Source: Yersinia massiliensis (GTDB lineage: Bacteria; Pseudomonadota; Gammaproteobacteria; Enterobacterales; Enterobacteriaceae). From it: a DNA stretch of 64,000 nt. Below the pieces are notes generated by a model, which saw only the letters and a list, made by a program, of their open reading frames with translations, searched no databases and was not told the DNA's origin. Below are positions 1 through 8,339 of the stretch, piece after piece; the first letter of the stretch is position 1; the number at the start of each line of letters is the position of its first letter. A program made the position numbers and the translations under genes. The stretch lies in the NCBI RefSeq assembly GCF_003048255.1, contig NZ_CP028487.1, positions 2,728,001 through 2,792,000 of the forward strand. The letters run 5' to 3'.

Positions 1-739
1 AAGACATCCCTGCTACAAATTGCCCATACTGCGCCAACCACTGGCTGATGAGATAAAACGTCGCCATAGCGATGTAGCCATATAACGTAAAGCTAGCGAG
101 ATCTACCATTGAGCAGGTATGACTTTGAGACGCAGTCACCTTAGCAACAGGAGGCTCGACCTCAGTACTGGGTAGTACATTATGCGAGGGGAATGGGCAT
201 TTGAACAAAAATAGTGCATTCATGAACATGATGCTGGCCGCCACCAAAAATGACCAACCGAACCAAAGATCAAACCACACAAGAAGGCTTATCATAAACG
301 GCAAAATAAACTGGCCGCCGGAAACAAACGCTTTGATGAGGATATTGGCTGTGCTCGGTGTCTTGGGGAAAGCCTCCATCAACGAGGGGTAGGTTCCCGA
401 ATCGAGGAAACTGTTTGCCATCCCTGCCAAGAAACCGAAACAGTAGGCGACGACGATACTTTGGGTGCTGAGGACACCGAGGAAAAAACCGATGTAGCAA
501 GCCATTCCCAAAAAGATAAAAGGTTTTCGACCAAAACGATCGGAGAGCATCCCCGCAATCAGCAGAATGCTGAGTCGCCCAATGCCCAATGAAGAAATCA
601 CAACCGAGACACCTGCTGCATCTGTTTGCCACTGTTGCTGTAGATGAGGCATATTCAAACTGATCAATATGACCCCCATGCCATGGACCAGATAATTGAT
701 ATACAGGCCGATAGACGTGGGTATGTAATTTTGTTTCAT
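1..739 (-). CDS. ydiM: MFS transporter YdiM, 5' part (cut by window edge)
   Basis: The frame stays open from an ATG at 739 to the left window edge, giving the first 246 residues of a major facilitator. The start follows an AAGG ribosome site. Visible are the loop 2-3 signature DRFGRKP near residue 68 and several hydrophobic helices. The sequence closely matches what I recall of E. coli YdiM (NYLVHGMGV near the start, LAGMANSFLD, LIKAFVSGGQ). The substrate is unknown in E. coli. The neighbour on the same strand is ydiL, which is also beside ydiM in E. coli, so the pair is conserved. Nothing looks broken in the visible part. Confidence 0.88.
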   Translation of the reverse strand, partial: MKQNYIPTSIGLYINYLVHGMGVILISLNMPHLQQQWQTDAAGVSVVISSLGIGRLSILLIAGMLSDRFGRKPFIFLGMACYIGFFLGVLSTQSIVVAYCFGFLAGMANSFLDSGTYPSLMEAFPKTPSTANILIKAFVSGGQFILPFMISLLVWFDLWFGWSFLVAASIMFMNALFLFKCPFPSHNVLPSTEVEPPVAKVTASQSHTCSMVDLASFTLYGYIAMATFYLISQWLAQYGQFVAGMS

Positions 740-1145
740 ATAAGCCTTTTTCAGCAAAGAAATTTTTTTATTTGGTCTAGGGATGCTTTACGTGCTTTGA
801 TAGAAAACTTTTTATGGATTTTAAAAATGATGCCGATGGGCATAATGGCCACTGGTGATTTCGGTCGTAAAAGATAGAAAACTCTCATCATTAAATTTAA
901 TACGGCAGGCGAAATCTCACCTTATTTCCATACTAGCAATCCTATCCAGCAATAAATAATTCATTTTTTTAAAGCAATCCATAGATTATTTCTATTGCCA
1001 AAGAGTACTCATGCCTTTCGTTTTCTCTCGCCTTATCGCTGGGTTGATTTCAATGCTAATAGCTTATTATTAACTACATAATCGCAACATCCATGTTGGG
1101 TACTTAACAAATGCTAATTGTTATTTTTGTGGGCCAAGCTCTGCT
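740..1145. other. Intergenic gap between ydiM and ydiL, no gene seen
   Basis: About 400 bases of AT-rich DNA between the ydiM start and the ydiL stop. It presumably carries the ydiM promoter. I see no convincing ORF with a ribosome site, no strong hairpin with a T-run and no known operator. Confidence 0.5.
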
Positions 1146-1517
1146 TTAGCATAATCTTTCCAGATCATGAGAATAGAGCTCGGCTGCGACTGACTGATAT
1201 ATCTTCCATTCTAAAAAATCCCCTTCAGGATAGATTGAACGGAATGCCTCATAATCAGGGAAAAAACGCATCGTATTATTCCCAATACGATTGTTTATCT
1301 TGTCGATAATGGCATTAATCCTTTTTCTTCTCTTTTCGTTCATCAATGTCAGTGTTTCTATCACCGCAACGGGGATCACTTGTTCTCCATTCTCCCACTG
1401 TTGCCACATCTGCACTTTTTTAATTTCTTCGATATTATCACCTAAAATAAACTGCGCTGATTCTTCGATACTCATAAAAAAAAGCTGACGTAACGCCTGT
1501 AATTCTAAATAGTTCAT
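1146..1517 (-). CDS. ydiL: YdiL family protein (DUF1870), HTH-type
   Basis: A 123-residue protein matching the small YdiL family in length and sequence; the C-terminal half (KINNRIGNNTMRFFPD, then WKIYQSVAAELY) is essentially the family signature. The N-terminal half resembles a lambda-repressor-like helix-turn-helix (residues 4-45, with QWENG as in XRE proteins), so DNA binding is likely though no target is known to me. It lies upstream of ydiM on the same strand, as in E. coli, and may regulate that transporter; this is inference. Start ATG at 1517 is followed by MNYLELQALR, equivalent to the E. coli start. Confidence 0.88.
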   Translation of the reverse strand: MNYLELQALRQLFFMSIEESAQFILGDNIEEIKKVQMWQQWENGEQVIPVAVIETLTLMNEKRRKRINAIIDKINNRIGNNTMRFFPDYEAFRSIYPEGDFLEWKIYQSVAAELYSHDLERLC

Positions 1518-1762
1518 AATACGATAACTCCTAGAGTGATCAGAACAGATGATTAGATAACACTAATTAGCCTTGGGACGAAATGATCATTATCACAATA
1601 AGTTAAACCGGTTATTCCCCTGCCTGCGGAGCAAGTGCGGTTATCATCGGTTTCCGGCTTATATCTCGTCGCCATTATGGACAACGACAGAACACTGTTT
1701 GGGTATTCGCGATTGTATCGCCAACAACGCCATTATTAAGTCTCAACTTTTTGGCGTAGATT

Positions 1763-1790
1763 TTGACGCTTACCGCTCAAATGTTAATAT
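1763..1790 (+). promoter_or_regulatory. Candidate sigma-70 promoter of ygeR/actS
   Basis: TTGACG (1763-1768) and TAATAT (1785-1790) are separated by 16 bases and lie about 45 bases upstream of the ygeR start. The -35 is 5/6 and the -10 is 4/6 to consensus. The rest of the 1518-1834 gap shows no other gene; a short open frame there lacks a ribosome site. Confidence 0.45.
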
Positions 1791-1834
1791 AGCGCGCAAA
1801 AGGAACCCAAAAATACGATGAGAAAGGACATGTT

Positions 1835-2581
1835 TTGAACACTGAAGGCAAAATACGTTTGTGGCCAAGGTTCGCGTTATATGCACTAGTGATCTTCCTA
1901 TTGGCGGGATGCTCAAGCAAAACAAATCGCGACTACTCGACCCTGCCTAAAGGCAGCTATAACGACAAAACCTATACTGTTCAGCGGGGGGATACGCTGT
2001 ATTTTATTGCTTGGATCAGTGATTCAGAAGTCAGTGAACTTGCGCGTATCAACAAAATTCGTCCTCCTTATCAACTCGAAGTAGGACAGAAACTTCATCT
2101 CAGCAGTTCCTCTGCCGCAACGCGTCAAACCGCCAGCAAACGTAAATCGTCCAGTACGGCGATAGTTAAGTCGACACCACCGCCGGGAGCCAATCGCTGT
2201 TGGCGCTGGCCGACAAGTGGTCAGATAATCTCGAAGTACTCCACCGCCGATGGAGGGAACAAAGGCATTGATATCGCGGGTAAACGCGGTCAGCCCATCT
2301 ATGCATCAGCGAAGGGACGGGTTGTTTATGTCGGTAATCAGCTACGGGGTTATGGGAACTTAATTATGATTAAGCATGGCAATGACTTCATTACGGCTTA
2401 TGCCCATAACGACACGATGCTGGTGAAGAATGGACAGGATGTCAGTGCTGGGCAAAAAATCAGCACCATGGGGAGCACGGGGACCGATAAACTGATGTTG
2501 CACTTCCAAATTCGTTATCGGGCCACCGCCCTTGATCCCCTACGCTATTTACCCGCACAAGGGACATCGCCGAAATGCTAG
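1835..2581 (+). CDS. ygeR: LysM/LytM lipoprotein, amidase activator YgeR (ActS)
   Basis: A 248-residue lipoprotein homologous to E. coli YgeR/ActS, an outer-membrane activator of the septal amidases. Domains in order: signal peptide with lipobox LAGC (Cys at residue 26), a LysM repeat at about 46-90 (YTVQRGDTLYFI), a low-complexity Ser/Thr/Lys linker, and a LytM/M23-fold domain at about 125-245. The zinc-ligand positions of active M23 enzymes are degenerate (NKGID instead of HxGxD; LHFQIR instead of HxH), as expected for a non-catalytic activator. The start is a TTG at 1835: an AGGA sits six bases upstream, while the nearby ATG at 1830 runs into a stop. A TTG start suggests modest translation. 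Confidence 0.9.
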   Translation: MNTEGKIRLWPRFALYALVIFLLAGCSSKTNRDYSTLPKGSYNDKTYTVQRGDTLYFIAWISDSEVSELARINKIRPPYQLEVGQKLHLSSSSAATRQTASKRKSSSTAIVKSTPPPGANRCWRWPTSGQIISKYSTADGGNKGIDIAGKRGQPIYASAKGRVVYVGNQLRGYGNLIMIKHGNDFITAYAHNDTMLVKNGQDVSAGQKISTMGSTGTDKLMLHFQIRYRATALDPLRYLPAQGTSPKC

Positions 2582-2650
2582 TCTACCAAGAATGCATTAA
2601 CGGCTCACATCATCACAGCTCATTTCCCCGCTTATTGCTGTTGCCATAAG

Positions 2651-2676
2651 TCAAAAGGCTCCTGAAAGGGAGCCTT
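2651..2676. repeat. Hairpin 1 of a duplicated GTCAAAAGGC hairpin pair; possible leftward terminator
   Basis: AAGGCTCC (2655-2662) pairs perfectly with GGAGCCTT (2669-2676). Read leftwards the stem is followed by TTTTGACTT, a short T-run, so it can terminate leftward RNA. The same leader AAGTCAAAAGGC occurs at the second hairpin (2841-2865), so the two are diverged direct copies enclosing a structured stretch. Confidence 0.6.
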
Positions 2677-2708
2677 GAGACAGCTGACAAAGTGCCGATT
2701 GCACAGAA

Positions 2709-2798
2709 GACAAGCAGATCGTAAAGACGCCGTAAAATCATCCCTGAGGGCTCGAGCCGCGCTATCCTTGGCGCGGACGCTTTACTCTTCTGCCTGTC
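2709..2798 (-). ncRNA. Structured intergenic element with CsrA-like GGA loop (unidentified)
   Basis: Nested inverted repeats: GACAAGCAGA (2709-2718) with TCTGCCTGTC (2789-2798); GTAAAG (2721-2726) with CTTTAC (2780-2785); and CCGCGC (2757-2762) with GCGCGG (2771-2776). The one irregular pair in the outer stem is A-C in rightward RNA but G-U in leftward RNA, so the minus-strand transcript folds better. In that strand the inner loop is CAAGGATA and an exposed CAGGGATG follows, both like CsrA/RsmA targets. It does not match CsrB, CsrC, 6S, GcvB or GlmZ as I remember them. A 67-codon open frame runs across it on the minus strand but looks like chance. Strand and function are inferred. Confidence 0.4.
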
Positions 2799-2840
2799 CT
2801 CACTATTCCTGATCAAGTCATTGGTGTTTTTCAGAAGTCA

Positions 2841-2865
2841 AAAGGCCCCCAGTGGGAGCCTTTTT
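2841..2865 (+). terminator. Rho-independent terminator, probably of ygeR
   Basis: AAAGGC-c-CCC, loop AGT, GGG-a-GCCTTT, followed by a T-rich tail (TTTTTATTTT) in the rightward direction. Leftward it also ends in CCTTTTGAC, so it may act on the isomerase gene's transcript too. Confidence 0.65.
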
Positions 2866-2922
2866 ATTTTGGGTACTTAATCTACTTTGCGTCTGTTACT
2901 ACTCAGCGCAACATTTGATTCA

Positions 2923-3561
2923 TTACGCCAGAATTTGTTTCACGAAAGTTTTGATTTCTTCAACCTGACAGTTATCGAAGAAGCACTGCTGGAAACGCTC
3001 ACCGCTCACGGCAGTTTTCACCAGTTCTGGATCGATAGCACGCAGGGTATCCAGATAGTTATCTTTCACCACTGCCGCTTTCACTTGATTCAAGATACCG
3101 GCATTACGCACTTGTGGCTCTTTACGATCCAGTGGGTAGCCTTCACCTTTCACGCCGGTAAATGCTTTTTCAAAGATATAACGCACATTCAGCTCAGCAC
3201 CCCAGCCAAAACCTTTGGCGTATGGCAGTGATAATGCATTACCGTTATTGATTTGAGCAAACAGGAAAGCATCCGCTGGATCGATGCAGTAACCACACAC
3301 CACACCTGGGTGAATGTTTAAAGACATCATTGCGCCTTGACCTGTACCACAACCGGTGACCACAAAATCAACTGCTTTAGAGTTCAGCAAGATGCTGGCC
3401 ATGATCCCCAAATGGATATAAGTCAGATGGTGATCGTTCTCATCACTCATACCAACGTTATAGACTGGGTACGCTTTTTCTGAGGCTACAGCATTCAGCT
3501 CTTTCAGAATTATCGCGTTTTTCGTTGCCTGACTGTTTTCCATCATCAGTGCAATTTTCAT
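2923..3561 (-). CDS. RpiB/LacA/LacB family sugar-phosphate isomerase
   Basis: A 212-residue protein of the RpiB/LacAB isomerase superfamily. The catalytic Cys loop is present (VTGCGTGQGAMMS, about residues 68-80), followed by CGYCIDPADA. The helix that carries His-Asn-Asp in ribose-5-phosphate isomerase B reads INNGNALSL here, so the general acid/phosphate contacts differ and the substrate is probably not ribose 5-phosphate. The protein is longer than RpiB (about 150 residues), with an extra C-terminal helical part. The gene stands alone between zinT and the hairpin element. A weak KdgR-like site lies upstream, which would fit a role in uronate breakdown, but that is speculative. Confidence 0.8.
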   Translation of the reverse strand: MKIALMMENSQATKNAIILKELNAVASEKAYPVYNVGMSDENDHHLTYIHLGIMASILLNSKAVDFVVTGCGTGQGAMMSLNIHPGVVCGYCIDPADAFLFAQINNGNALSLPYAKGFGWGAELNVRYIFEKAFTGVKGEGYPLDRKEPQVRNAGILNQVKAAVVKDNYLDTLRAIDPELVKTAVSGERFQQCFFDNCQVEEIKTFVKQILA

Positions 3562-3642
3562 TATTTCATCTCCGATTGGTCAATGGCATGTGGTCCATTG
3601 AAGGTGTCATGTTGAATTTAATTGTATCGAAGATAGCACCAC

Positions 3643-3657
3643 TAAAACAACATTTCA
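3643..3657 (-). promoter_or_regulatory. Weak KdgR-like site upstream of the isomerase gene
   Basis: On the minus strand the sequence reads TGAAATGTTGTTTTA, close to the KdgR core TGAAAC-N3-GTTTCA, 82-96 bases upstream of the start codon. The region is AT-rich, so chance is possible. Otherwise the 3562-3895 gap holds only the hairpin at 3843. Confidence 0.25.
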
Positions 3658-3842
3658 ATTTTAATGAAAATAAGTTCTACGCAAATCACACATCGGAATT
3701 GATCTGGCTAGGAAGCACTCTTCACCCTTGAATTTTCTGTTTATGCACCGTTATGCGGCGACGCTGATAAGAAAGGATATAGCGAGTTTATCGGATTAGC
3801 AGGCAGAATGACCACAGCAGAGTTGCCCTTATAAACGAAGGC

Positions 3843-3864
3843 AAGCCGTGTCGGTACACGGCTT
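3843..3864. repeat. Perfect 9-bp hairpin downstream of zinT
   Basis: AAGCCGTGT, loop CGGT, ACACGGCTT. It sits 32 bases beyond the zinT stop in the direction of zinT transcription, so it may stop that transcript, but the following T-run is poor on both strands. Confidence 0.5.
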
Positions 3865-3895
3865 GGGGGACATCTAAAACCAAGGCATATCGATG

Positions 3896-4561
3896 TTAGT
3901 GATGTAACATCTCATGGACGATGTCATCCTTATTCAAGGTTATCGGATAGAAAGTAGGCCAGTTATCCATTTCTTGAAGCAATTTTTCTTGCGATTCGTT
4001 GCCGGTATAGATATGAAAATGATGGGATTTTTGTGCCTTAATGATATGGTCGCTAAATTGAACATACTTAGGGGCTTTTGAATCACTATCTTTGCATTCA
4101 AACAAATAACGTACGCCCTTCTTCCCTGACGCATAGTGCATGATTTTAAAGCCGGAATAGGTATATTTGCAGGAATTGACTGCTTTCGCAGTGTGAAAAT
4201 CGATCGTACCATCTTCGATGCCAATCATATTGACATCAGTCGCGTAGCCTTTCTTGTAATACTCTCGGTATTCCTCAACGCTTTTATCTTTATTTTTATT
4301 CGCCTTGCTCACCAATACCGCGTCCAAGTCACCTTTCAATAAATAGGGATTAATGGATTGCCAGACTCCATCCCAATCACTGAGTGTTCTATCTGTCACG
4401 TCTTTATCTTCAAATATACCTTCACTTGCTTTGCGCTCCGCTTCAGTTTGTTGATGCTCATGGGCATGGCCATGATTACCGTGAGCTAATAAGTTAAAAC
4501 TCATTAGTGAGGTACAGACACTAAGCGCGATAAGTGATCGGCGGGCAAATTTTTGTGGCAT
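3896..4561 (-). CDS. zinT: Periplasmic zinc-binding protein ZinT (YodA)
   Basis: A 221-residue exported metal-binding protein. There is a signal peptide (cleavage near LLAHG, about residue 26), then the His-rich stretch HGNHGHAHEH that is typical of ZinT and ZnuA-linked proteins, then the calycin-like ZinT domain (about 45-221) with the SHHFHIY motif and the C-terminal HEMLHH histidines. ZinT passes zinc to ZnuA during zinc shortage. A good Zur operator 30 bases upstream of the start supports zinc control. The gene is monocistronic here. Confidence 0.93.
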   Translation of the reverse strand: MPQKFARRSLIALSVCTSLMSFNLLAHGNHGHAHEHQQTEAERKASEGIFEDKDVTDRTLSDWDGVWQSINPYLLKGDLDAVLVSKANKNKDKSVEEYREYYKKGYATDVNMIGIEDGTIDFHTAKAVNSCKYTYSGFKIMHYASGKKGVRYLFECKDSDSKAPKYVQFSDHIIKAQKSHHFHIYTGNESQEKLLQEMDNWPTFYPITLNKDDIVHEMLHH

Positions 4562-4590
4562 GACAACTCCTCATTGAATGCTTGAAATGT

Positions 4591-4609
4591 AATGTTATAC
4601 TATTACATA
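4591..4609. promoter_or_regulatory. Zur box of zinT
   Basis: AATGTTATA-C-TATTACATA is a near-perfect palindrome matching the Zur consensus (ATGTTATANTATAACAT) with one mismatch in each outer region, placed where the zinT promoter should be. Confidence 0.8.
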
Positions 4610-4664
4610 ACCAGCAATCAATAGGCATGTTTGCTAAGGCTAAAGAATCGCAGCACGTCAAAAA

Positions 4665-5705
4665 CTAACGTTTTTTGCGATTACGATGCATATCAATGGC
4701 AACGGCACTGACGATAATGATCCCTTTAATAATGTCTTGGATGTAGGAGTCCACCCCGATAAAAGTGAAACCACTTTTGATCAATCCCAAAATCACCGCA
4801 CCAATAACCGTTCCTGTTATTCTGCCGACGCCACCCATCAAGCTGCTACCACCGATCACTGCGGCAGCAATCGCATCCAATTCATAGGATTGCCCCATGC
4901 TGGATTGTCCGCTACTCACCCGCGCAGCTAGAACCACACCGGCTAACCCCGCCAGTCCTCCCGCAATGGTATAAACGGTCACCAAATACCGATTAACGTT
5001 AATTCCAGAGACTTTTGCAGAGATCATATTTCCACCGATGGCATAAACATATTTGCCATAACGGGTATGTCTAAGAGCAATATGGAAAATCACAGCAATA
5101 ACCAAGAAAATAATCACCGGCATCGCGCCTTGGCCTATTGCAGTAAAATTATCGGATAGAAAACTGACTGGGTTTCCTTTTGTGTAATATTGAGCAAGCC
5201 CTCTGGCCGAAACCATCATACCCAATGTTGCAATAAAGGGGGGAATGCCCGTGCGGGTAATCAAGAAGCCATTAATAAAGCCACATATTATCCCAACCCC
5301 TATTCCGGCGGTAATGGGGATAGCAGCGGGTAAATCTAACAAGTGGGGATACATCGGGGAAATACTGTCAGAGGTCTGCGCTAAACTCGCAGCAACGACG
5401 GCAGTTAGGGCAATTAAAGAACCGGAAGAAAGATCAATACCCGTGGTAATAATCACTTGCGTTACCCCAACCGCAATAATACCGATAATCGAGACTTGCA
5501 GAATAATCAGTAGTAACCGGTTAGGATTTAATAAAAATGATTGATCGCGAATAAACCAACCCATAAATTCAAATATTAAAGCAATACCTATCATAACAAT
5601 AAAAATGCCGGTGTCTTTTGGTAATTTACCTTTTAGCCCTGACATAAAGGGTTGTGCTGTTGTTGAGTTAATCGTAGATGATTTATCAATTTTAGCATTA
5701 CTCAT
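4665..5705 (-). CDS. Sugar ABC transporter permease, RbsC type
   Basis: A 346-residue inner-membrane permease of the ribose/xylose (CUT2) family. About eight to ten hydrophobic segments; the family signature GIDLSSGSLIALTAVVAA lies near residue 90 and the ABC-contact loop GGSSLMGGVGRI near 285. It is the last gene of a three-gene operon (binding protein, ATPase, permease), 19 bases after the ATPase stop, with an AAAGG ribosome site before the ATG. The transported sugar cannot be read from the sequence. No terminator is obvious after the stop. Confidence 0.9.
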   Translation of the reverse strand: MSNAKIDKSSTINSTTAQPFMSGLKGKLPKDTGIFIVMIGIALIFEFMGWFIRDQSFLLNPNRLLLIILQVSIIGIIAVGVTQVIITTGIDLSSGSLIALTAVVAASLAQTSDSISPMYPHLLDLPAAIPITAGIGVGIICGFINGFLITRTGIPPFIATLGMMVSARGLAQYYTKGNPVSFLSDNFTAIGQGAMPVIIFLVIAVIFHIALRHTRYGKYVYAIGGNMISAKVSGINVNRYLVTVYTIAGGLAGLAGVVLAARVSSGQSSMGQSYELDAIAAAVIGGSSLMGGVGRITGTVIGAVILGLIKSGFTFIGVDSYIQDIIKGIIIVSAVAIDMHRNRKKR

Positions 5706-5724
5706 TATCGTTACCTTTCTGCAA

Positions 5725-7209
5725 TTATTCAGAGGCCAATGCCATTATTTTCTCTTGGCTGGCATCTTGTTTATCCAGTATTCCAGTAATATGACCGCCG
5801 TGCATTACCATGACTCGATCGCTCATACCGAGGATCTCTGGTAATTCAGATGAAACCAAAATAATGGCAACACCACGGTTCGCCAATTCACTAATTAAAC
5901 GGTAAATTTCCGCCTTTGCACCGACATCAATTCCCCTTGTGGGTTCATCAAGAATCAGTATTTTAGGCTGAGCCAATAACCAGCGAGCGATCAGTACCTT
6001 TTGTTGATTTCCGCCACTCAAGTTATTAATGATTTGATCCATTGTTGGTGTTTTAATATTTAATCTTTTAATCTGCTCTAGACAGTCTTGAGCCATTTGT
6101 CCATGACTGACGAATCCTTTTTTATTGATATACTCTGAAAGATTCACAATACTCATATTCTCAACGACGGATAGCACTAAGAATAAACCTGACTTTTTGC
6201 GATCTTCGGTAAGAAATGCTAATCCCTGTTCAATCGCTTTTGATGGCGAATGGATGTCGACTGGTAAGCCCTCAATGAGAATCTCACCACCGTCAGCGGG
6301 ATGCATACCAAATAAGCTTTCCATGACTTCACTACGCCCAGCCCCCACTAAGCCTGCAACACCGAGTATCTCACCCCGCTTAACGGCGAATGAAATATCA
6401 CGGAATAATCCTTCGCGATGTAATCCAGTAACTCTAAGCACTTCCTCCCCAATATTATTGTTAAATTTCGGGAACATATGAGTCAGCTCACGGCCTACCA
6501 TCATCGTGATAAGCGATTGTTTAGTGAGGTTTTTTGTTTTATCGGTGGCGACAAACATACCATCGCGAAAAATACTGACTTCATCCGTAATTTCAAAAAT
6601 CTCATCCATTTTGTGGCTAATATAGATAATCCCTTTACCCTGTTCTTTTAATTCATTAATAATCGTAAAAAGGTGAAAAACTTCCCCTTCTGTCAATGCT
6701 GAGGTAGGTTCATCCATTATTAGTACATCTGCATCATAGGATACTGCTTTCGCTATCTCGACCATTTGTTGACTAGCGATATTCAATTCCCCTACGAGTA
6801 TATCGGGTTTCAATTTTATATTAAGATGCTGCAATAAACTCTTTGTTTTGCTATTCAGTACATCATGGTTAACCAAACCAAAATGAACAGGTTCACGCCC
6901 TAACCAAATATTTTCCGCCACCGTCATATGTGGCACTAAATTGAGCTCTTGATGAATCATAGCAATTCCGGCATGAAGTGCATCAAGCGTGTCATTAAAA
7001 GTAACCTGTTCACCTCTTATTTTTATTGAACCTTCATCAGGCTGATATATTCCAATCAAACACTTCATCAGCGTAGATTTTCCCGCACCATTCTCGCCCA
7101 TTAGTGCGTGAACACTTCCTGATCTTATTTTAATGCCCACTCTATTCAATGCTTTGACACCAGGGAATTGCTTACTGATACCTTCAGCTTCGAGAATGTA
7201 AGGGTACAT
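5725..7209 (-). CDS. Sugar ABC transporter ATPase, RbsA/MglA type (double NBD)
   Basis: A fused pair of nucleotide-binding domains, 494 residues from the start chosen here. The first domain has Walker A GENGAGKST and Walker B VLIMDEPTSA; the second has a degenerate Walker A (GLVGAGRSE) with intact signature LSGGNQQKV and Walker B LILDEPTRG, the usual pattern of CUT2 ATPases. I chose the ATG at 7209 (MYPYILEAEG) because GGAG lies eight bases upstream; an in-frame ATG at 7251 has no ribosome site and would add 14 charged residues not typical of the family. Confidence 0.92.
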   Translation of the reverse strand: MYPYILEAEGISKQFPGVKALNRVGIKIRSGSVHALMGENGAGKSTLMKCLIGIYQPDEGSIKIRGEQVTFNDTLDALHAGIAMIHQELNLVPHMTVAENIWLGREPVHFGLVNHDVLNSKTKSLLQHLNIKLKPDILVGELNIASQQMVEIAKAVSYDADVLIMDEPTSALTEGEVFHLFTIINELKEQGKGIIYISHKMDEIFEITDEVSIFRDGMFVATDKTKNLTKQSLITMMVGRELTHMFPKFNNNIGEEVLRVTGLHREGLFRDISFAVKRGEILGVAGLVGAGRSEVMESLFGMHPADGGEILIEGLPVDIHSPSKAIEQGLAFLTEDRKKSGLFLVLSVVENMSIVNLSEYINKKGFVSHGQMAQDCLEQIKRLNIKTPTMDQIINNLSGGNQQKVLIARWLLAQPKILILDEPTRGIDVGAKAEIYRLISELANRGVAIILVSSELPEILGMSDRVMVMHGGHITGILDKQDASQEKIMALASE

Positions 7210-7409
7210 ATCATCATCTCCGGAATCATCACGATGCCTTAGTTTCATCATGCCGTACTCATTTATATTTTAAAAATAATAAGTACGGCATATTTTTCTG
7301 ACTCAAATAGGCTTGATGAGGTTTTTATGGACAGTGATAAAAATTAAATAATAACTAGCCTATCTCTTGTAATTATTAATGGTTAAAATTCCAATAACAG
7401 ACTTCATTT

Positions 7410-8339
7410 TTACTTTTGATTTTTATTGGCGAAATCTTGATAGTTTTCTTTGGTAATTAACTGATAGGGGATCATCACACTACTTTCCACTTTCTGCCCA
7501 GACGCTAATTTAATGGCAGTATCAACAGCCCCTTCTCCTTGGCCTTTAGCATCTTGGAAAATGCTGATACTCAAGTCACCTTTTTTAATAAATTCTAGAG
7601 CGTCTGGAGTGCCATCAATACCACCAATGACGACACCTTTTTTCTTCGCTTGTTTTAAGGCAAGGATCGCACCAATCGCCATTTCATCATTATTCGACGC
7701 AATGGCATCAATTTGTTGGCCAGAAAGAATCCAATCGGTAGTGACATCAACGGCTTCTTTACGGAAGAATTTTGCTGTTTGTTTATCAATAATATGGATA
7801 TCGGGATACTGGGCAGCAACTTTCTCAACGCCACGGGTTCTATCGCGGGTCGCTTCACTTGATAGTTCCCCCATCAAGATCATCACGTTCCCCTTGCCTC
7901 CCATCAATTTGGCAATCTCCTCCATCTGTAAACGCCCTGCCAGTTCTGAATCAGAACCGACATAGGCCATACCCGCAGGCAGAGTGATTTCCGGACGACG
8001 ATTGACAAAAACCAGTGGGATTTTGGCTTGCTCAGCTAATTTGATCATCGGCTTTACGCCTTGAGTATCAACTGGGTTAAGAATGATCGCGTCCACACCT
8101 TGGCTGACAAAGTTTTCTACCTGTTGAATTTGTTGCGCAATATCACCTTTAGCATCTTCAAATTGCCCAGAAACATTCCCCTCTTCCTTCATTTTATTTT
8201 GCATTGACTGACGCAGTATTGTCAGGAAGTTATCATCGAAGTAAGCCATGGACACGCCGACTTTTAGGTCTTTAGCGTTAGTCACCAACGGCAGCAGGCA
8301 GACAGCAAGTGAGGCAATGATGATCTTTTTCAGCTTCAT
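7410..8339 (-). CDS. Periplasmic sugar-binding protein, RbsB type
   Basis: A 309-residue type I periplasmic-binding protein. The signal peptide ends near TNAKD (residue 22). Family features include VGVSMAYFDDNF at the N-terminus, IILNPVDTQGVKPM (about 85), FVNRRPE (about 110) and the hinge ASNNDEMAIGA near 215. It is the first gene of the operon with the ATPase and permease, separated from the ATPase by about 200 bases, which often allows higher expression of the binding protein. The closest relatives I can name are ribose/rhizopine-like binding proteins; the ligand is undetermined. Confidence 0.9.
   Translation of the reverse strand: MKLKKIIIASLAVCLLPLVTNAKDLKVGVSMAYFDDNFLTILRQSMQNKMKEEGNVSGQFEDAKGDIAQQIQQVENFVSQGVDAIILNPVDTQGVKPMIKLAEQAKIPLVFVNRRPEITLPAGMAYVGSDSELAGRLQMEEIAKLMGGKGNVMILMGELSSEATRDRTRGVEKVAAQYPDIHIIDKQTAKFFRKEAVDVTTDWILSGQQIDAIASNNDEMAIGAILALKQAKKKGVVIGGIDGTPDALEFIKKGDLSISIFQDAKGQGEGAVDTAIKLASGQKVESSVMIPYQLITKENYQDFANKNQK

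Noticed and set aside
270..632. 120-codon minus-strand frame within ydiM
   Set aside because: It is another frame of ydiM, whose true frame is open to the window edge.
1573..1821. 82-codon frame before ygeR
   Set aside because: No ribosome site, and the promoter of ygeR lies within it.
2613..2816. 67-codon frame on the minus strand
   Set aside because: It coincides with the hairpin element; RNA structure explains the region better than coding.
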